Shown piece after piece: positions 22,071 through 33,299 of a DNA stretch of 64,000 nucleotides (position 1 is its first letter; every line of letters starts with the position of its first letter). The stretch comes from Amborella trichopoda. Its lineage: Eukaryota > Streptophyta > Magnoliopsida > Amborellales > Amborellaceae. Position numbers and translations under genes: made by a program. The stretch is taken from positions 1,195,398 through 1,259,397 of the forward strand of contig NW_006497560.1 of the NCBI RefSeq assembly GCF_000471905.2, given 5' to 3'. The notes under the pieces were generated by a model. The model made no database searches, was not told the origin of the DNA, and was given only the letters and a program-made list of their open reading frames with translations.

Positions 22071-22089
22071 AATACAAAAAAGAGCACAC

Positions 22090-22665
22090 TATTGATATAT
22101 TAGGTCGATAATTCAAGAAAATGGAGAGTTTGAAGAAGGTGTTGCATATAGAATTAGAGTTGGATGGGCTAAGTGGAGATGCGCAATCAAAATTTTATGT
22201 GATCACAACATTCCAATGAAGCTAAAGAGCAATTTCTATAGGATAACTGTGAAACCAGCTTTGCTCTTTGGGGTGGAATGCTGGGTCGTAAAAAAACAAT
22301 ATATTCATCTAATAAATGTCGTGGCGATGAGGATGTTGAGATGGATGAGTGGCACGACAAGAAGTGACAAAATTCAAAATAAATACATTCCGAAAAATTT
22401 AGGTGTGTCATTAATAGGCGATAAGATGAGAGATTAAACTTATGTGTGGTGTAGGTACACACCTGTTAGAAGGTGTGAGTTAGTTCAAGTGAAAGGCTAA
22501 AACAGGGCAAAAGACATGACCAAAAGGAGGTTGAAAATAGTGACAAAAAATACAGGGACTTATAGATTAACTGAGAGTATGACCCTTAATTGAACAAAAT
22601 GGTGGATTAGGACTCATGTAGCTGATTCCAGTTAGTTGGGAAAGGGCTTTGACGATGATGATGAA
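22090..22665 (+). mobile_element. RTE-type LINE, C-terminal fragment and tail
   Basis: The plus strand opens RSIIQENGEFEEGVAYRIRV and continues IPMKLKSNFYRITVKPALLF, GVECWVVKKQ and VVAMRMLRWMSGTTRSDKIQ. This is the conserved C-terminus of RTE LINE polyproteins, downstream of RT. After a stop at 22438 it decays but stays recognisable to THVADSS and ends in a GACGATGATGATGAA tail. The insertion abuts the 3' end-to-be of the L1 LINE on the opposite strand. Confidence 0.88.
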
Positions 22666-22859
22666 TATTAAATTATGATATATAAGAGTGGTAGGGCCTT
22701 CAGTGGATCATCCCACGTGATTTTTAAAATTAAAAAATCTTAGGTTCTTAGGACCCTAGCTTGAGGTGAGGAGGAGACCCAAGGTTTCTCCTAATTATTG
22801 CTTGTGTTTGACATGTTTTCCTGCTGATTTTTTTGTTTTCTTTCAATCGCTCTGCATCA
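22666..22859 (+). repeat. Left LTR, 5'-truncated
   Basis: Homologous to 24150-24279 (shared AATATTAA, TTATAATATATAA-like and TGGTAGGGCC blocks). It ends GCATCA three bases before the primer-binding site. The start is missing: the RTE tail lies directly against it. Confidence 0.7.
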
Positions 22860-22862
22860 AAT

Positions 22863-22874
22863 TGGTATCAGAGC
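22863..22874 (+). promoter_or_regulatory. Primer-binding site, initiator tRNA-Met type
   Basis: TGGTATCAGAGC is complementary to the 3' end of plant initiator tRNA-Met and lies three bases after the LTR end, the normal place for priming minus-strand synthesis. Confidence 0.9.
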
Positions 22875-23074
22875 TAGGGTCTTTTTCAACAACAAATCCA
22901 AGAAGTTGCAACTAGATTTAGGGTTTGCTGATTTGGGCCAAGTTTTACCAAATCAGCATAGATATTTGTTGATTTCAACAATTTTTGTTGATCATCTGCC
23001 TAGGGTTTGGGAATTTGGTGAAACCTTGGCGTGAAGGGGTTGTGGGAGGGAGGTTCTCACAAATCCACTTTGTT

Positions 23075-23520
23075 ATCCCAAAAACAAAGAAATTGAGGAA
23101 CTTAAAAAGCAAGTCCAGCAATTGGCACAATAGTTTGCAAGTGTTATTCATAGGCAAGACAATGATCTTTCCTCCCAAGAAGATGTGAAGTACCACCCTT
23201 TCCATCTTCGTGCTTCGCATAAAGAGTACAGTGAAGAGGAAAGTGATTGAAGATTTAGACGTGGGTAATATCACTCAGGTTTTTATTTGAAGGACGTTCT
23301 TGATGGTGACGTTGTCTTTGTTGAACATTAACAGGTTGTGGATTAGGTTCTATTACCAATCTTCAATATATACATAGATGAAGAACAAGATCTTGTAGGA
23401 GATCCAATGTATGATGATGATCAAAATTTCATGGTTAAATCAATATTTGACGAAGAAAAAGATGGCGATATTAGGGATATCAAAGAGGCGGAGCATTTAA
23501 GAGATTTATGACATTAAATT
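23075..23520 (+). pseudogene. Degenerate gag-like fragment
   Basis: Reading in one frame gives KEIEELKKQVQQLAQ, a stop, FASVIHRQDNDLSSQEDVKY and HPFHLRASHKEYSEEESD. A later piece reads YIDEEQDLVGDPMYDDDQNF. The heptad-rich start and the acidic GDPMYDDD-type end resemble gag of plant LTR elements, but stops interrupt it repeatedly. Confidence 0.55.
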
Positions 23521-23880
23521 TAGAATAGCGCAACAAAACTGCGGTTGTCTCATAAACAACATGTCGTGGCCTTGGTTTCTGAGAGTAATGCAATAGATGC
23601 CGAGAAAGCCTCTAAAGGCCAGAAAATTGAGCTTGAAATTTCTTATACAAAAATTTCCTATGCAAATTTCAATGCGAGTTCAGGGATATAGCCAAATTTG
23701 ATTAGTTTATATAAATTCCTTACTATAAATTCCAGGATCTATTTCTTCGGGTTTTTTTCTTGTCACAAATAATATTTGAGGCAACAAAGAAGAAGAAGGT
23801 TGAAAAAGATAATTTTGATGCTAAAGTCATCCTAGAACAATTCAAAACTTGAGGACTTGTATTATCCAATTAGCGGTAAA

Positions 23881-24279
23881 TGATGCAGGATACAATTATT
23901 CTTATTTTAAATTTTTATTCATTTTCAAAGGATATATATTTTATTTTTATTTTTATTTTTAGGATTTACGTTTTAGGTTTCTTAAGTTTGTTTAGGGTTA
24001 TAAGGTTTTTTATATTTTTATTTACTATTCACTAATATTCATGGGTACTAGTTATGAGTTCCTATTCGCAGGGGTAAAATTATCATTAGGAATTTTATGT
24101 TTAAGTTAGGATTATTTGGGTCATTTTAATTTTTGTATGGACATCTAATGTTTTTAAATATTAACTTATAATATATAAATGGTAGGGCCTTGGGGGGCTT
24201 ATTCCACATGGATTTCAAAATTGAAAAAGAAATAAAAGCTTATGCTTTTGGAACTCTGGCTTAATCTCTTCCCTTGAAG
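23881..24279 (+). repeat. Right LTR, running into the gap
   Basis: It begins TGATGCAGGATACAATTATT and matches the surviving left LTR from about 24150 on. Its 3' end lies in the N run. Confidence 0.65.
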
Positions 24280-24994
24280 NNNNNNNNNNNNNNNNNNNNN
24301 NNNNNNNNNNNNNNNNNNNNNNNNNNNNNNNNNNNNNNNNNNNNNNNNNNNNNNNNNNNNNNNNNNNNNNNNNNNNNNNNNNNNNNNNNNNNNNNNNNNN
24401 NNNNNNNNNNNNNNNNNNNNNNNNNNNNNNNNNNNNNNNNNNNNNNNNNNNNNNNNNNNNNNNNNNNNNNNNNNNNNNNNNNNNNNNNNNNNNNNNNNNN
24501 NNNNNNNNNNNNNNNNNNNNNNNNNNNNNNNNNNNNNNNNNNNNNNNNNNNNNNNNNNNNNNNNNNNNNNNNNNNNNNNNNNNNNNNNNNNNNNNNNNNN
24601 NNNNNNNNNNNNNNNNNNNNNNNNNNNNNNNNNNNNNNNNNNNNNNNNNNNNNNNNNNNNNNNNNNNNNNNNNNNNNNNNNNNNNNNNNNNNNNNNNNNN
24701 NNNNNNNNNNNNNNNNNNNNNNNNNNNNNNNNNNNNNNNNNNNNNNNNNNNNNNNNNNNNNNNNNNNNNNNNNNNNNNNNNNNNNNNNNNNNNNNNNNNN
24801 NNNNNNNNNNNNNNNNNNNNNNNNNNNNNNNNNNNNNNNNNNNNNNNNNNNNNNNNNNNNNNNNNNNNNNNNNNNNNNNNNNNNNNNNNNNNNNNNNNNN
24901 NNNNNNNNNNNNNNNNNNNNNNNNNNNNNNNNNNNNNNNNNNNNNNNNNNNNNNNNNNNNNNNNNNNNNNNNNNNNNNNNNNNNNNNNNNNNNN
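24280..24994. other. Assembly gap (715 N)
   Basis: The sequence is unknown here. The gap begins inside the right LTR, so it probably hides the end of that element. Confidence 1.
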
Positions 24995-25540
24995 AATTAG
25001 AGTAAAAAATTTGTAATTATTTCAATATCTTATAATTTTTATTTGTTATTTTTTAATTCAAATAAAAGTCACTTATTACACGGTTTGGAGAACACAGGGA
25101 TGAGATTTCCGATGCAGTTTCTAAAGCAACTGAGGTCCAATACAATCTTAACAGGAAAAGGAAGGAAATGAAGTATTGTGCCCTTGAATGCCCTAACCAC
25201 TAAGCCATGATCCGAAACCCAGAATTTTAGAAATGATACATAAAAGTGCCTTTTATAGAATTTATTCATATTTGTAGACTAAGGTCTCTTCCTCCGAGAC
25301 ATGTTTTGCTAACCCAAAAGAAAAACCTGCGTTGTCATATACATTGGCACATGAAAATCACTTACATGATTCATACTATATATATGCTTATGGAGCACCG
25401 CTATGAGCATGTTATGTCTCTTTCTACTCCCTCATGCGGGGCAGACCCCTCTATCACTTAACTGAAATAACAAAACTTGAAACCTAAAAAATTATGAAAA
25501 CTAATCTTAAAAAAAAAATATATATATATACTTAGAAAAG
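24995..25540. other. AT-rich sequence, no gene recognised
   Basis: No domain or exon recognised. A phrase near 25190-25215 (CCTAACCACTAAGCC) recalls tRNA-derived SINE heads, but the remainder does not fit. Confidence 0.45.
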
Positions 25541-25559
25541 CACCTTTATGACTTTGCAT

Positions 25560-25950
25560 ATTGAAAATAAAAAATCAGGTAAAAACTTGATGAAAATATC
25601 TATTGAAATTTGAAAATTAATGAAATTGAACCAATATATGATGAAAACACAAAGTTTAATGAAACCGATCCAAGGTAAAATCATGACAAAATTACGTAAT
25701 GAAAATATAAAATTTAATGAAAATGAACCAACATAAGATGAAAACACAAACAAAATTGAACCAATATAACAAAACCATAAAGCATGACGGGGAACCATTA
25801 CCTCAAAGACAGGTAAAAGCTTAACGAAACTATGTAATACAAACACAAAATTTAACAAAATTGAACCAATATCTAATAAAAACACAAAATCTAATGAAAA
25901 TTAACTAATATAAGGAAACCATAAAGCATGATGGGGAACCATTATCTCAA
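25560..25950 (-). repeat. Degenerate AT-rich minisatellite
   Basis: A unit of roughly 40-50 bp built around ATGAAAACACAAA, TTTAATGAAA and TTGAACCAATATA recurs about eight times with drift. A larger repeat of ACCATAAAGCATGATGGGGA with its continuation occurs at about 25775 and 25918. The minus-strand open frame of 117 codons over it is a by-product of the repeat (SLNFxFxLRNFVxxLPxx pattern). Confidence 0.7.
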
Positions 25951-26489
25951 AAAAGAATATGCGTACTCTCATACCTTGAGGGAGGGGCTTGTGATACTCT
26001 CTCTCTTTTCTTTTAAATATAGCCTGTTTAGATCTCTCTTCCCTTAAAGATATGTACATCTCTCTAATTAGATATAGATTGTGATATATTTAAATAAGCA
26101 TATTCTATTTAAATCAATGAAATTTATAATAGAATTGATTATTTTATTTTTGTTTTAATTTGGTATGATTAGTATGTTTCTATAGATTGTTATTTATGAT
26201 ATATATTGATTCTCTCAACTTCTTTTTTTTTTTTCTCTCCCTTACACATAAGCTTTCATAAAAATCTCTACATATCAATAATTCATATATATCTCTCTAT
26301 ACACATTCTCTCTCTCCCCACCTTTCCCTATCTCTTTCCCCTAATATAAGCTTCCATAAAAATCTTTTATCTCTCCTAAATTCTCTCATGCATTCTCTCT
26401 CTCCACGTCCCCTATCTCAAAGCTTTTATAAACATATCTCTTTACATGATTTAGGATTGTTTTAGGATACTGCTAAATATTTTAGGAGA

Positions 26490-26990
26490 TACATATACTC
26501 TCTCTTCCCTTGAATATAGGTATGCATTTCTCTCATGTGTATCTCATCCACGTCTCTCTCTCTCTCTAAAGAAGGTAGCATCTCTCTTCCTATATCTCTA
26601 CACCAATACTTTTATTAAGTTTAATAGAAACCATAAAATTCTCTCTAAATATTCTCTATCTTCTAAAAGTTTCTTACTCTTTGTTTTTCTCTTCATATAT
26701 CACTCTCACACCTCTCTTTGATCCATTCTTTCTCTCTATCTATCTCTTCCCTTGAATATAGGTACACATATCTCTCTCATCCATGTCTCTCTCTCTTTCT
26801 CTATCTAAAGAGGGTACACACCTCTCTTCCTATATCTCTACACCAATACGTTTAGAAAGTTTAATAGAAACCATAAAATTCTCTCTAAAGATTTTCTATC
26901 TTCTAAAATCTCTTACTCTTTTAATTTTCTCTCTATATATATCTCTCATATCTCGCTTTCATCCACGTCTATCTCTTTCCCTCTAAAGAG
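26490..26990. repeat. TC-rich tandem duplication, period about 242 bp
   Basis: TCTCTTCCCTTGAATATAGG at 26501 recurs at 26743, and the following 230 bases match, including CTCTTCCTATATCTCTACAC and TTTAATAGAAACCATAAAAT. A partial third unit begins near 26950, and looser relatives extend back to about 25990. CT dinucleotide runs fill the units. Confidence 0.8.
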
Positions 26991-26999
26991 GGTACAGGT

Positions 27000-29105
27000 C
27001 TCTCTCTCCCTATAGATAGGGTAATATGTCCTACACTCTCTATAAGATTAGGGTCCTTTCTTATTTTCATGATAAGAGTTTATCCCTTAACTCTCACTTA
27101 ATAATGTAGTATAGATATAATGTTACATCTTGAGCAAGGGCAAATTTGCCTGTACACATTATAGCAACTGACTTTACAATACATAAACCACTTAAAGCAT
27201 ACACAAATTACAGAACTGCCCTACATTGCATTCTAATATCCTGATCATAACCTTTGAGCTTTAGCAACTAGAAAATTCTCGTCTTTCTAGAGACCCTTGT
27301 GAGAAAACCATGAACCAGGAAACAAAGAACCAAAATGGCATACCTTTCAATGGTGGCTAGAGATCATTGGAATTTATATCTTTTTTTGTTTTGTTTTGTT
27401 TTTCTTTTTTTTGGGTAACTTAATTTACTTGCCCTTCTCAAATAGATGGCTTTAAATTTACCTACCTAATTTTCGATTTTCTGGGATGTGCCAAACTCTT
27501 AAATCGTAACTTCTTTTCTATTTCAAATTTAGGTTTGCCTTGGGTTGATCCATACTTCCAATGCCGTGTAGAGAAGAGAAATGCTTTGTGAGAGTAGTGA
27601 ATTTCCCATCAATTTTCTGAACAAGAAATGTTTGTATAAAATAATAAATGGGATGAAAATGAACCCTAATCTATAGACCAGCAAAGTAGATTCTCTGCCG
27701 AATATGGTCCATTCATAAATTAAAATGGATATTTTTTAATGTATTAAACATATTAAAAATACAAAGATTGATATTATTATTATTATTATTATTATTATGA
27801 TAATAGCAATGGAAATTCATCAGAATACCCATAAAAGATCAACTATTTAGCTTGTTACCCAGTTACAACTATTCCAATTCGGTCCTAATCTATTGGTTTT
27901 AAAAAATAATACTTTTGTTTTCTGTCATAACTATATTTCAGTTCATTCAATTGTTATTTTTCAAGAATTTTAAAATTTGCTATTTGGCAAACTAACATTG
28001 ATTCTTATTTTGTAAATTTTAAAGAATACATATGTTTTTAGTAGAAAATTGTTGTTTTAAATATCTATATATTTGAAAAGTTGATTCTCACAATTTTTAT
28101 GATTTCTAGCTCCTCTATCTTCCTTATGCCATCTCCTCTATAGGTATCTCTTGCTAAGACCCTGTCGACCATCATTTCTTCAATAAAAGAGAAATATATT
28201 GTTTTTCATAAACAATGGTATAAAACTACAATTGATGTGCTTGGTAAATAAACTTGTATGGTGTATTTAAAAATACAAATATTTTCTTATTTCAAAATCT
28301 ATTATGTTCAATTGCGTATCATTAACAATGCAACACATAAAGTTGTAAAATTCTGAAGTGTGATATTCGAGTTCTTGGCATTCACCTAGAAGGAAACCCT
28401 ATATCTTGAAATAGTTTATGATTGAAAATGACTTCCCCAAAGGTTCTAAAAATAGTTGATTTTTAAAAAGGGAAATTGTTTCATGCGGGCTCGACCGAAT
28501 TTCTACAATATGCGGTCCCAAGTATAAATTATCCGTCTAAAAATAATTGAAACTAATGGTCCAAATGTTTTTTTAATAGAATTATTATTTTTAATTTTCA
28601 CAAATTATTTATTTTTTTATATTCATGATCATGTCCATAAAAATTAAGTCAAAAAATCCATCTCAAAATTAGATTTTTAAGAAGCGGCTCATTTCTGAAC
28701 TCACAAAAATCATAAATAGCCAATGCTGATCAATAATCATTGATTTGGTTTGATCCGTTACCTCATTGGGCCAAATTGAACATCAACCATATTCTTTATT
28801 AAACCCATTATTCACCTTCTAGAATATAGTTTTTTAATGATTTAAACTACCAGACAAATATTTTACAAATTGGAGTGATTTATGCTATTTTTTTGTCATT
28901 ATCAATTTTTTTCATTTTACTTTCAGATAGAGTGCCTATTTGGCCAATCTGGACCATACAATTTTTCCAATCTTGATTAGTACAAAGGAGGGTCAAGCTC
29001 AGTACAAAGGAGGGCCGATCAAGCAGCGGATCCGTGTTTTGAAACCCATGTTTTGCCTATCTTTATCTAATTTTACCACCCTTTGGAAGTAGGAAAACAC
29101 CTTGA
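27000..29105. other. AT-rich sequence, no gene recognised
   Basis: Only a 29-bp (ATT)n microsatellite at 27771-27799 and a short duplication of CAGTACAAAGGAGGG near 28978-29015 stand out. No exon or TE domain was recognised. Confidence 0.55.
27771..27799. repeat. (ATT)n microsatellite
   Basis: Uninterrupted ATT trinucleotide run of about nine units. Confidence 0.95.
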
Positions 29106-29109
29106 CAAA

Positions 29110-29560
29110 CTTATAACCACAGGCGAACCAGAGCATTTCAACTAGCCTTCTCTATGGTAGATGACGGGGCAGGCTTCTGCCTCCTCCGTCACTGCCCCCA
29201 ACAACATCTGCCCTGACTTGCAAGAGGCTTCTCTTAAGTGGTTCCAATGTAAAAAAGAACATACAAGACCGACTCTTTCGGCCCTGCCGCTATCTACGAT
29301 ACCTTTTATTACATCGATAAGAATGAGTAGTGGCTCCGTTTTCTTGCTTGTCTTCGCGCCGAAGTGCATTTGTTGGTTTGCTATTTTATATATGTAGTTT
29401 TTTTTGCCGCTAGTGCGCCCAGCAAACTACAGTTCAAAAACAAGAAACAAGGGCTAGCCTAACGCATCTGTTTTCTTGCAAGAAGCAAGGGTTAGCCTAA
29501 CGCAAAACGCACGCCCCTCTTCTTATCATGCGGTCACATGTGCATGGCTCATCAGGTCCT
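29110..29560. other. Possible organellar DNA insertion
   Basis: This patch is clearly richer in G+C than the AT-rich sequence on both sides and has no TE feature. It contains a phrase (AAGCAAGGGTTAGCCTAACG) twice with one change, a phrase style common in plant mitochondrial intergenic DNA, and overlapping open frames on both strands of 75 and 78 codons. The mitochondrial origin is an impression from style, not an alignment. Confidence 0.3.
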
Positions 29561-31305
29561 ATTTATGGGATGGAAGGTGATGAAGAAACAATAGGACCGT
29601 ATACCTTCCCCTACTACATGGCATACACTTAGATAAATTACAGTATGTGAGGGGAGTGGTTTGTACTCTACGCATTTTAACACATGCACATGAAAATGGT
29701 CATAAAATATCAGTGATAAATACATATATTTGTGGTGTCCAAGACATTAATTTATTTGGAGTTTGGGTTGCTATGTCAAGTTTTATGCATATGCATATTG
29801 ATATTTGATGCCGGTCATAAACTTCACTTATTATCCGGAATTGAATTTTTCTAAATTCTATAACCTTGGTTTTACTATGAAATGTGAAGAGAAAAAAGAT
29901 GACGTGGAGTATCGGGTGACTTTATTTGAGGCATAAACTCATTAACTGCAACTTTCATGTTCTCGGATGCCGCTGTGGTGCACAATATACCATAAAGTGC
30001 CATTTGTATGGTTTACTTCACTTCAATAGAAACCATCTTATATGGGGAAAAGATAAAAATGAAAACCATAGTCTTCAACAAGGTTTAAAAAATCGGATCG
30101 GTTATTTGAAACGGTCACACCCATACTAGGGTCGGAACTAAGAATCAGTAGAGTTAGTAATTTTTGTCCCAAAAAATGTTCAAAAAATATCTATAGATCT
30201 CTAAAATTAGTGTTCTTTTAGTTTCTAAATGTAATTAGGAGTGATGCATTATGTACTTTCATTACTTTGTAAAAATATGTGAATACTGATATGTTTTTAT
30301 GTTTGGATGTCTGTATAATTATTAATTATAATATAGTATTATAATATTATAAAAAAGAATAATTTTCATCTAAGGTGAAACTAGAATCATATCGAAGTAT
30401 TAAATATTTATTAATTCGATTTACTCATTCAAAAATTATCACAAGCCGACTAACTATAATATTATATAATGAAATTGAAATTATTGGTACATATTTTATA
30501 ATTATTTTACTATATAAATAGGAACAAATCTAAAATGTTTTATAATATCATCTAATTTTAAAAATTTATTCACAACTATAAGAAAAATAAATCATTACAT
30601 AATTTATGATATAAATAAAGTAATAAATAAAATACAAGATTGGGTTATCAATGTATAATTATTAATTATAATATTATAGTAAAACATGATTAAAAATTAT
30701 TAAAAAATGGTTTTATATCATATGATTAAAAGCAAAAATAAAACCCCCAATAAATTCTAATATTATGATATTAAAAAAAATAAAAAAACTTTAATCAAAA
30801 AATGAAAATTAAGGATATCAAAATTCGAAAAATAAAAAAAATCCTATCGGTAACATGCACAATAGCTACAAAAAACAAAAAACAAAAATAAAAATACATG
30901 TGGTAATAAAATCTATTGAAAAACCGTTTTACTAATAAATAGAAAAAACTTTTATATGATAGTTTTGTAATTTGGCACTCTAATTAATTCATTTAATGAA
31001 AAAAAAATGTTGTTGAGGCTCAATGAATATGACACACTAATTTGGAAACATAACATGGTAAGATTTATAAATTAATTGACATGTTGATTAATATTATTAA
31101 ATTAATTAACACACTCATTAATTCATTTTTTTATAATATGATAAATAAAATTAAAGCCCCTTATAAATTTTAATATTATGACACCAAAAAAATTCAAAAA
31201 AAAAAAATTTACCTTGAAAAATGGAAACTATAGATATTAAAACAAACATTTTGTTTCTTTTTTCTGCCTCGCACCATTCTGTGTATAGAAATAAATAGTC
31301 TTATT
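29561..31305. other. Very AT-rich sequence, no gene recognised
   Basis: Long A and T runs dominate. A block at about 30720-30830 (AAACCCCCAATAAATTCTAA and neighbours) recurs with drift at 31140-31240, indicating a local duplication about 420 bp apart. No coding signal was found. Confidence 0.6.
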
Positions 31306-31308
31306 TTA

Positions 31309-31465
31309 TACCCAAACTTATGGTGTAGACTATAAAGAAACTTTTGCACCGGTTGTTAAGATGAATACCGTTTGTGTTATTTAATTGTGGGTGGTCTTTG
31401 TATCAGATGGATATTAAAAATGCCTTCTTACATAATGATCTTGAAAAAGAAGTCTACATGAGTAT
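31309..31465 (+). mobile_element. Ty1/copia RT fragment
   Basis: In two frames the plus strand reads [20 protein letters not shown] and then [20 protein letters not shown]. These are the YGVDYxETFAPV and QMDVKNAFLHGDL blocks that open the copia reverse transcriptase, and the aspartate of MDIKNAF is a catalytic residue. The frameshift between them and loss of everything after VYM show a short dead remnant. Confidence 0.9.
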
Positions 31466-31590
31466 TTCTCCAAAAAGGAGAAAGGTCTTGTTTCTAGCTT
31501 TGAATCTAAAAAGAGTATAGCAGTTAGGATCTACTTGTTGGCCCATTTGGATTTGATTCTTTGGTTGGGTATGTGGGTATTAGCTCGTAT

Positions 31591-31800
31591 TTGGGTGCGT
31601 CGCTCTAGAAATAATATAGGAGGTATAATACATGAGTTGGTTCATTTGATTCACTTCTTTATTAGTGATTCTATTTTTTTTCTTTTGCTCCAATATGTTT
31701 TTTTTGTTTCTTTTTCTTTTTTTCCCCCTTATGCTGATTATTTGGGTAGGTAGCTCTAAAAATAATATAGGAGTTACAATCCATGAGTTGGCTCGTTTGA

Positions 31801-31804
<4 letters not shown>
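31591..31804 (+). repeat. 62-bp direct repeat, period about 149 bp
   Basis: TTGGGTGCGTCGCTCTAGAA and the next 40 bases (ending TCATTTGATTCA) recur at 31740 as TTGGGTAGGTAGCTCTAAAA and on, ending TCGTTTGATTCA. A (TA)n run follows the second unit (31805-31835). Nature unknown. Confidence 0.78.
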
Positions 31805-31839
<35 letters not shown>

Positions 31840-31854
31840 GTCTAATATATTTGC

Positions 31855-32170
31855 TTGAAATGAGGATGACTGTAGCTAAAATGAGGATGTTGAGATGGAT
31901 GACTGACAAGACGAGGAAGGAAAAAATTTGGAATGAACAAATTCAAGGAAATTTAAGGGTAGCTCTAATAGGCATTAAAATGAGGGAAAGTAGACTTAAA
32001 TTGTCTAGTCATGTGCAGCATTGTCCTAGTTCCGTACCGGTTAGGAGGAATGATTTGGTTCAAGTGGAAGGATTTAAAAAGGTAAGGGGAATGTCCTAAA
32101 TGACCAGGATAAAAGTAGTAAGAAAATATATGATAACTTACTAAAAAAAAAACAGAAACTACAAACACTG
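31855..32170 (+). mobile_element. RTE-type LINE C-terminal fragment
   Basis: The frame reads KMRMLRWMTDKTRKEKIWNE, then GNLRVALIGIKMRESRLKLS and PVRRNDLVQVEGFKK. This is the same part of the RTE polyprotein as at 22320-22500 (AMRMLRWMSGTTRSDK). The catalytic domains are absent and the usual GAT-type tail is not visible here. Confidence 0.85.
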
Positions 32171-33299
32171 AAAAATCCAGTAAAAAGATTTGGTATTATC
32201 ATTTCATACGATCCATGTTTTAGACCATATTACCTTTTTTAAGTTTCTTTATATTCCCATTGTACTGCTTGTTCGAAAATTGAATTATGGAACCATACAA
32301 AACTCAAAAAACTGGATGTTGAGCATAGCCAAAGTGCAACTTCTTAATTATTTTGTAGAAGTAAAAGATGAACAAAATAAACAAGTGGGATTTATGCAAA
32401 TTTTACGAAACTTGAATGAAAGATTTTAAATATTGTTAAGAAGGGCGATAATTTGGATGTTTTTACAATTGACAGTGTTGAAAATACAATCTACTCTTTT
32501 CAAAATTAATTAAAAATTGATTATACATCCTAGTCCAATCTCGTGATTAAGTTGTTTAGCCTGCCAAAATGTGGTTAGAAGGATTTTTTTGAGCTTAAGT
32601 TGATTTGCCTTACGAATACATAATAAAAAATTGTTTTTGCGGGTTTGAAAGTCTAGATCTATTTGGTTGAGCCTGGATCTACTTAGCTCAGGCTCCCTCG
32701 GGGACTCGGGTTCGATTGAACCCCTTTCGAACAACTGCTTGACCTCACGAGTGCGTATGCGACTCGTGTGTCACATGCGGATAGGTATGTCCAACTATGA
32801 GAGGATTTTAAAGTAATGAAGAGATGAACTCAAGCACCTACCTTACACCTGGTCTTGAACGAAATCCCTTCAGCTGTCTAGCAATACGGTTTGAATTCGG
32901 CCCCCTCTCTAAACTCAACACCACACCTGAATTCTCACTTAAAAAAAAGCCGCTAATGAAATCCACTTAATGTTAACTCCTCTCTGGTGTGCTTTATGGG
33001 TTGATGGTTCTAGTTTTGGGGGTAGAGTCATAAGAGAAATAAGAAAGAAAGAGAAGAAAGAAGAGAATCAGAGTGAGTTGATGAAATTTAGTTTAGAAGT
33101 GAGAAGAAAAGGAAGATGAAGTCAAAGACATAAAAGAATTGCAGGGATGACTCAAAGAAAATTGGGCAGCCTCCCGGTATAACCTCTCCTAAGAGGTACT
33201 ACCGGAGATAAGAAAAAGCACCAGGCTTGAAGCCTTGGTACCTGGAGGATTTAGAAAGTGGAGTTACATGATTGAACCTATAACTATATCACTAAACCA
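32171..33299. other. Unassigned sequence, no gene recognised
   Basis: AT-rich at first, then mixed composition. No exon, RNA gene or element end was recognised. It may include the 3' end of the inverted LTR that starts at 36226, which I could not place. Confidence 0.45.

Larger units (their letters stand above)
16955..22075 (-). mobile_element. Nearly complete L1-type LINE, degenerate
   Basis: Minus-strand coding remnants give the full plant L1 ORF2 order: N-terminal region (20939-22070), endonuclease with GDFNLIR (near 20600), RT opening with PGPDGF (19600-19700), the RT catalytic region (18806-19072), zf-RVT finger (17668-17916) and RNase H ending ADSLAEGGASLPSLSVSSM before a TAA (17005-17007). 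A TTATTAATAAATG stretch and the (TA)n run follow as 3' end. Numerous stops and frameshifts, plus a damaged active site, show it is inactive. It is about 5.1 kb, close to the size expected when ORF2 is whole. Confidence 0.9.
22666..24279 (+). mobile_element. Small internally deleted LTR retrotransposon
   Basis: A partial left LTR (22666-22859) is followed by a methionine-tRNA primer-binding site, gag-like remnants to about 23860, and a right LTR beginning TGATGCAGG at 23881 that runs into the assembly gap. Left and right copies share GTGGTAGGGCC with flanking sequence and the drift between them is substantial. The 1.0-kb interior has no room for pol. It is a deletion derivative of a larger element, family uncertain. 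Confidence 0.78.

Noticed and set aside
24274-25005. Apparent 243-codon frame
   Set aside because: It is the assembly gap translated as X. There is no sequence to read.
25180-25330. tRNA gene or tRNA-derived SINE
   Set aside because: CCTAACCACTAAGCC recalls a tRNA D-arm on the opposite strand, but no cloverleaf or B box at the right distance could be found.
29142-29397. Opposed frames of 75 and 78 codons as genes
   Set aside because: They overlap almost fully on opposite strands and resemble no protein. Better treated as part of a possible organellar insertion.
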